Under the pieces are notes generated by a model. The model saw nothing but the letters and a program-made list of their open reading frames with translations, was not told the origin of the DNA and made no database searches. The translations under genes and the position numbers were made by a program. Shown piece by piece: positions 19,720-22,696 of a stretch of 22,696 bases of DNA. Within the stretch, counting starts at the first letter, position 1. Every line of letters starts with the position of its first letter. This stretch comes from a virus: positions 1-22,696 of IMG/VR virus record IMGVR_UViG_3300034374_003418. The stretch is one strand, 5' to 3'.

Positions 19720-21397
19720 CAAAGAAAATAAAACTATTGAGCCTGTCGCTATGCAGCAGGGGGGTGTTGCCGGAACTTTAACTCCCGAACAGTATCAGCA
19801 ACAATTTATCGACTATTATAATTTTGGGGGTATCGGCGTGACAGGTGCCCCTGATCCTGATCCTGATCCCGATCCTACCCCTGATCCGGTTCGTCCGGAC
19901 ATCCTCACGCCCGTTGGTCAGCGTGATGAAAGCGCACCGAACATCTTTAGGCAAGTGCCTATCGGAACCGGTCCGGCGTACGACATATCCGATGTCGATC
20001 CGAATGAATACATTGCTAACTTTGGAAAAGACAGGACAACGTACACGAGTGACGCGGGCGGCTTCAAGGAGTATCTCAAACGAGGCGCACAATCTATCAA
20101 GGATCGGAATATGGAAGTTCCGGGCGTTGTTTCCTTGACGGGCTTACCCATAGGTGCTTTGGCGTACGGTGCGGCTGAACTCAACAGGGCACAACAAAAA
20201 AAGAACGCAAACGCAATTGGTCAAGCCGGAGGAAATGCCGGTTCGATGTTTACTCTCAACGGTCAGACCGTGAGCCGTGCGCCGGGTAGTACGCGCTTCG
20301 ACGGTACGATTGTAGGAATGTCGAACGAACAACTCTATCGTCTCGACGAGATTCGTAATAAGTTTATTCCGGGTACGATGAAAGAAACTAAAGTTACTGG
20401 ATTTCAAAATATCATCGGATCAGGGTACACGCGCACCGGCAAGGAAGCCCTATCGTCTGCGGGAGACGTTGTGATCGACGCATTCGGAACCGTACACGGT
20501 GCGGGTGGTCCGCAGATGGTCGGAGCGTTGCAAGCCGAACGTGCGCGGGAAAAGATGTTCCGAGATGCGATGTCAGGAAGAAGCCTCGAAGGTGTCAACG
20601 TATCGAGTGCAGCCCTCGCTATGAAGCAAGCTCTCGACGCGGAGATGCGCGGAAGCAAGTCGTTCTTTACGACTACGGCCCGCATGAGTGACGACGATTA
20701 TAACAAAGCCCTCACTCGTTCTCAACAGTTTATCCAAAACTACGTGTCTAAAAATTACGGATCGGAAGAAGAAGCCCCAGCCGCTCCGACTATACCCGAA
20801 ACTGTTACCCAAGCACAAGAACAGGCGGGTGGTTCGCAGCCTTCGGGTGGCGGAGGTGGAGGAGATAGCGGCGGCAGCAGTGGCAATTCGTACTCCATAG
20901 AAGAAATTGCCCGTGAGACAGAAGAAGCATACGCAGATTCTGGCGGAGCCGATTATAGCTGGGACTTTAAGATGGGCGGTCGCGTTGAGATGCAAGCGGG
21001 TGGCGTAGCCCAGCAGCCACAACCCGCCGGATTCGTCGGCGGTCCACCCGAGAACTTCACCGACGGCCAGACCGTAGCGGACGATCAGCCGATGTCCGTC
21101 CCGGAGGGTACGTTTGTCATCAACGCGGCGGCTGTCGAGTTCGCCGGATCGGACGACATCAAGAAGATGCTTTCAGATGCGTACGGTAAGATGCAGAAAA
21201 AGGTTGACAAAACTATCGGCGTTGCTAGAATACCAACAGAGGATGAAATCGATGTTGCCGTCTCTCGTGGCGAAGTCATCGTACCTCCCGAAGTAGCAAA
21301 AATCATCGGCTACGACCGTCTCGAAAAAATCAACAATCGTGGCAAGAAGGAAGTCTCCCGTCGGCAAGAAGCGGCAGGAGGTGGCTTCCTCACATAA
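19712..21397 (+). CDS. Large virion-like protein, 561 aa
   Basis: I do not recognise a named family, but proteins with this C-terminus occur between portal and scaffold in marine phages. The N-terminal part has a DPDPDPDPTPDP repeat (about 47-58). A hydrophobic segment (VVSLTGLPIGALAYGAA, about 138-154) follows, then a Gly-rich linker (GGSQPSGGGGGGDSGG). The C-terminal block has VPEGTFVINAAAVEFAG and SRGEVIVPPEVAKIIGYDRL. That last block recalls short repeats at the end of internal or tail-associated phage proteins. The ATG at 19712 lies inside the previous gene's stop region with GGTGAG upstream. A role as an internal or ejected virion protein is plausible but inferred. Confidence 0.7.
   Translation: MANKENKTIEPVAMQQGGVAGTLTPEQYQQQFIDYYNFGGIGVTGAPDPDPDPDPTPDPVRPDILTPVGQRDESAPNIFRQVPIGTGPAYDISDVDPNEYIANFGKDRTTYTSDAGGFKEYLKRGAQSIKDRNMEVPGVVSLTGLPIGALAYGAAELNRAQQKKNANAIGQAGGNAGSMFTLNGQTVSRAPGSTRFDGTIVGMSNEQLYRLDEIRNKFIPGTMKETKVTGFQNIIGSGYTRTGKEALSSAGDVVIDAFGTVHGAGGPQMVGALQAERAREKMFRDAMSGRSLEGVNVSSAALAMKQALDAEMRGSKSFFTTTARMSDDDYNKALTRSQQFIQNYVSKNYGSEEEAPAAPTIPETVTQAQEQAGGSQPSGGGGGGDSGGSSGNSYSIEEIARETEEAYADSGGADYSWDFKMGGRVEMQAGGVAQQPQPAGFVGGPPENFTDGQTVADDQPMSVPEGTFVINAAAVEFAGSDDIKKMLSDAYGKMQKKVDKTIGVARIPTEDEIDVAVSRGEVIVPPEVAKIIGYDRLEKINNRGKKEVSRRQEAAGGGFLT
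19850..19887 (+). repeat. Six-base tandem repeat (CTGATC type) in coding sequence
   Basis: Repeated CTGATC units, some changed to CCGATC or CTACCC, encode alternating Asp-Pro near the N-terminus of the 561-aa protein. Such a tract can change in length by slippage in steps that keep the reading frame. Confidence 0.8.
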
Positions 21398-21506
21398 AAA
21401 ATAAGATTTAAGGAATTCGCTGGCTACCCGCTACGTTCATTCGCGGCCCCAGCACAACCGGAGCGGCCACCCACAGCCAAGTGGCACCGCGAGTGAGGTA
21501 AAATAA
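21398..21506 (+). other. Short gap before the scaffold gene
   Basis: These 109 bases hold no gene. GCGGCCAC and GTGGCACCGC (about 21463-21493) can form an imperfect hairpin shortly before the scaffold ribosome binding site (GAGG). No promoter consensus is seen. The hairpin may protect or process the scaffold-capsid mRNA. Confidence 0.45.
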
Positions 21507-22400
21507 ATGGCAAAACGAGTAAGAGGCCACCGCGCCAACAAAGCGAATGATTCGTTTGGAACTATCAACAATGATTCGCTATATCGTGGAAAGTACCGTG
21601 ATGAAGTCTACGAAGACGAAGACGACGAAGCGGAAGAGACTGTAGAAGCACAACAGGCGGACCCCAACGAGGCTACTCCGCAGGAAAGCACCAGTTTCGT
21701 ACAAGAAAAACAAGAAACGGACCACGACTACAAGAAACGCTACGACGACCTCAAGAAGCACTACGATGCAAAGGTCAACGAGTTCAAGCAGGAAATCGCC
21801 GACTTGAAGACGGCAATGCAATCTCCTCAAGCACAGATGCCGGAAGGGGTACCAATGCCAAAGACGCCCGAAGAACTGCAAGCATTCAAAGAACAGTATC
21901 CCGAAGTGTTCGAAGTCGTACAGACCGTTTCTTCACTCCAAGCTGAATCCCAGCTATCCGAGCTTCGTAACGAACTCGGTACGATTAAAGAGCGGGAAAA
22001 GCAACTCGAAAAGCAGAAAGCCTACGAGGAACTGCTACGGTTGCATCCGGACTTTGACGATATCAAGGGCGATGAAAAGTTCCTTGAGTGGCTCGGAGAA
22101 CAGCCGGAGTCTATCTCCGACGGCATCTACAAGAACAACACAGATGCACGTTGGGCGGCACGGGTACTCGATCTGTATAAAGCAGATATGGGCCAAACCA
22201 CAAAGAAGCGTACCAAGTCAAATGCGTCTGCGGCAGAAGCGGTAACACGCACCGTCGCTCGGGATGTCAAGACGACAACCGGAAAAGACAGGATTTGGAA
22301 AGCTTCTGAAATCGGCAAGATGAAGCCGTGGGAATTCGAGAAGCTCGAAGCTGAACTCGATGCAGCACGTTCGGAAGGCCGAATCGACTACAACTCTTAA
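21507..22400 (+). CDS. Capsid scaffolding protein, 297 aa
   Basis: Position directly before the major capsid gene, high charge and long coiled-coil helices identify a scaffold, which guides capsid assembly and then leaves the shell. Residues 35-70 are acidic (EDEDDEAEETVEAQQ). Helices run at about 75-105 (KKRYDDLKKHYDAKVNEFKQ) and 140-180 (SELRNELGTIKEREKQLEKQ). A basic helical C-terminus follows (KRTKSNASAAEAVTRTVAR, DRIWKASEIGKMKPWEFEKL), as usual for scaffold regions that bind coat protein. GAGG lies about ten bases before the ATG. Confidence 0.88.
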   Translation: MAKRVRGHRANKANDSFGTINNDSLYRGKYRDEVYEDEDDEAEETVEAQQADPNEATPQESTSFVQEKQETDHDYKKRYDDLKKHYDAKVNEFKQEIADLKTAMQSPQAQMPEGVPMPKTPEELQAFKEQYPEVFEVVQTVSSLQAESQLSELRNELGTIKEREKQLEKQKAYEELLRLHPDFDDIKGDEKFLEWLGEQPESISDGIYKNNTDARWAARVLDLYKADMGQTTKKRTKSNASAAEAVTRTVARDVKTTTGKDRIWKASEIGKMKPWEFEKLEAELDAARSEGRIDYNS

Positions 22401-22430
22401 CCTTTAACCTCAAACAGGAAGGAAAGACCA

Positions 22431-22696
22431 ATGGCTTTTGATAGCGCATCAGGTTACAATAACCTGCCTTCCGGCAACTTCACGCCGGAAATCTTCAGTC
22501 AAAAGGTTCTCAAGTTCTTCCGTCGCGCTTCGGTTGCTGAAGACATCACGAATACCGACTACGCTGGCGAAATCGAGAACTATGGTGATACCGTCCGTAT
22601 CATCAAAGAGCCTACCATCACCGTTTCTAGCTACTCTCGTGGCTCGGTGGTAAACCCGCAAGACCTCGCTGACGACCAAACCACTATGGTTGTGGA
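22431..22696 (+). CDS. Major capsid protein, 5' part only
   Basis: Eighty-eight codons are visible before the right edge. The ATG at 22431 has a strong AGGAAGGAAAG site, as expected for the most abundant virion protein. The product begins MAFDSASGYNNLPSGNFTPE and continues FSQKVLKFFRRASVAEDITN, then YAGEIENYGDTVRIIKEP. This is typical of the N-terminus of HK97-fold coat proteins of marine podoviruses. Position after the scaffold supports the call. Codon choice is more biased than in the neighbours, fitting high expression. Confidence 0.9.
   Translation, partial: MAFDSASGYNNLPSGNFTPEIFSQKVLKFFRRASVAEDITNTDYAGEIENYGDTVRIIKEPTITVSSYSRGSVVNPQDLADDQTTMVV

Noticed and set aside
1-22696. tRNA genes and an integration attachment site
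   Set aside because: I looked for T-loop (GGTTCGAAT-like) signatures with matching acceptor stems and found none; without a host sequence an attachment site cannot be recognised.

Overview
This window is part of the genome of a lytic-type tailed phage, probably a short-tailed marine phage of the HMO-2011 type (phages of SAR116 and related marine Alphaproteobacteria). The grounds are the gene set and order: a leftward replication block with a family A DNA polymerase that carries a partial DnaJ-type zinc finger in its middle (reported for HMO-2011), a T7-like endonuclease I, a Cas4-like nuclease and a MazG-like enzyme, and a rightward terminase-portal-scaffold-capsid block. The family assignments come from motifs read by eye, without database searches. 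The host is inferred.

Layout. Positions 1-7200 (minus strand) form one tightly packed replication and nucleotide operon. Read in the direction of transcription it is primase, DnaB-like helicase, 3'-5' exonuclease, DNA polymerase, a candidate ssDNA-binding protein, Cas4-like nuclease, an unknown gene, endonuclease I, an unknown gene and MazG (cut by the window edge). Most neighbours overlap by a few bases. Positions 7200-7292 are a divergent control region. Positions 7293-12031 (plus strand) carry small early or accessory genes: a ribbon-helix-helix protein, several small zinc-binding proteins, a DUF7178-like protein, a DUF932 protein and a winged-helix-like protein. Much of this part is compositionally unlike the flanks. 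Positions 12032-12804 have no convincing gene but are dense in control signals: terminator-like hairpins with a shared TACG-TTTT tail, a 17-bp inverted repeat, back-to-back promoters and a structured leader. Positions 12805-22696 (plus) are the late block: a small Cys-containing protein, terminase small and large subunits, a tyrosine-recombinase-like gene in an unexpected place, portal with an overprinted small gene, a large virion-like protein, scaffold and the start of the major capsid protein.

How it fits together. The left operon copies and processes phage DNA; endonuclease I and the Cas4-like nuclease probably resolve and trim intermediates and degrade host DNA. The right block packages DNA into the capsid. 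The most interesting unexplained structure is the hub at about 12445-12782, and the recurrence of GTACGTTTT after hairpins and stop codons elsewhere in the accessory region. Three candidate promoters share an identical 12-base sequence (TTTTTCTTGACA), which suggests a common phage promoter class. The pentamer CGTAC (either strand) is strikingly frequent in the phage backbone but near chance level in the accessory island and in the recombinase-like gene, which marks both as likely imports.
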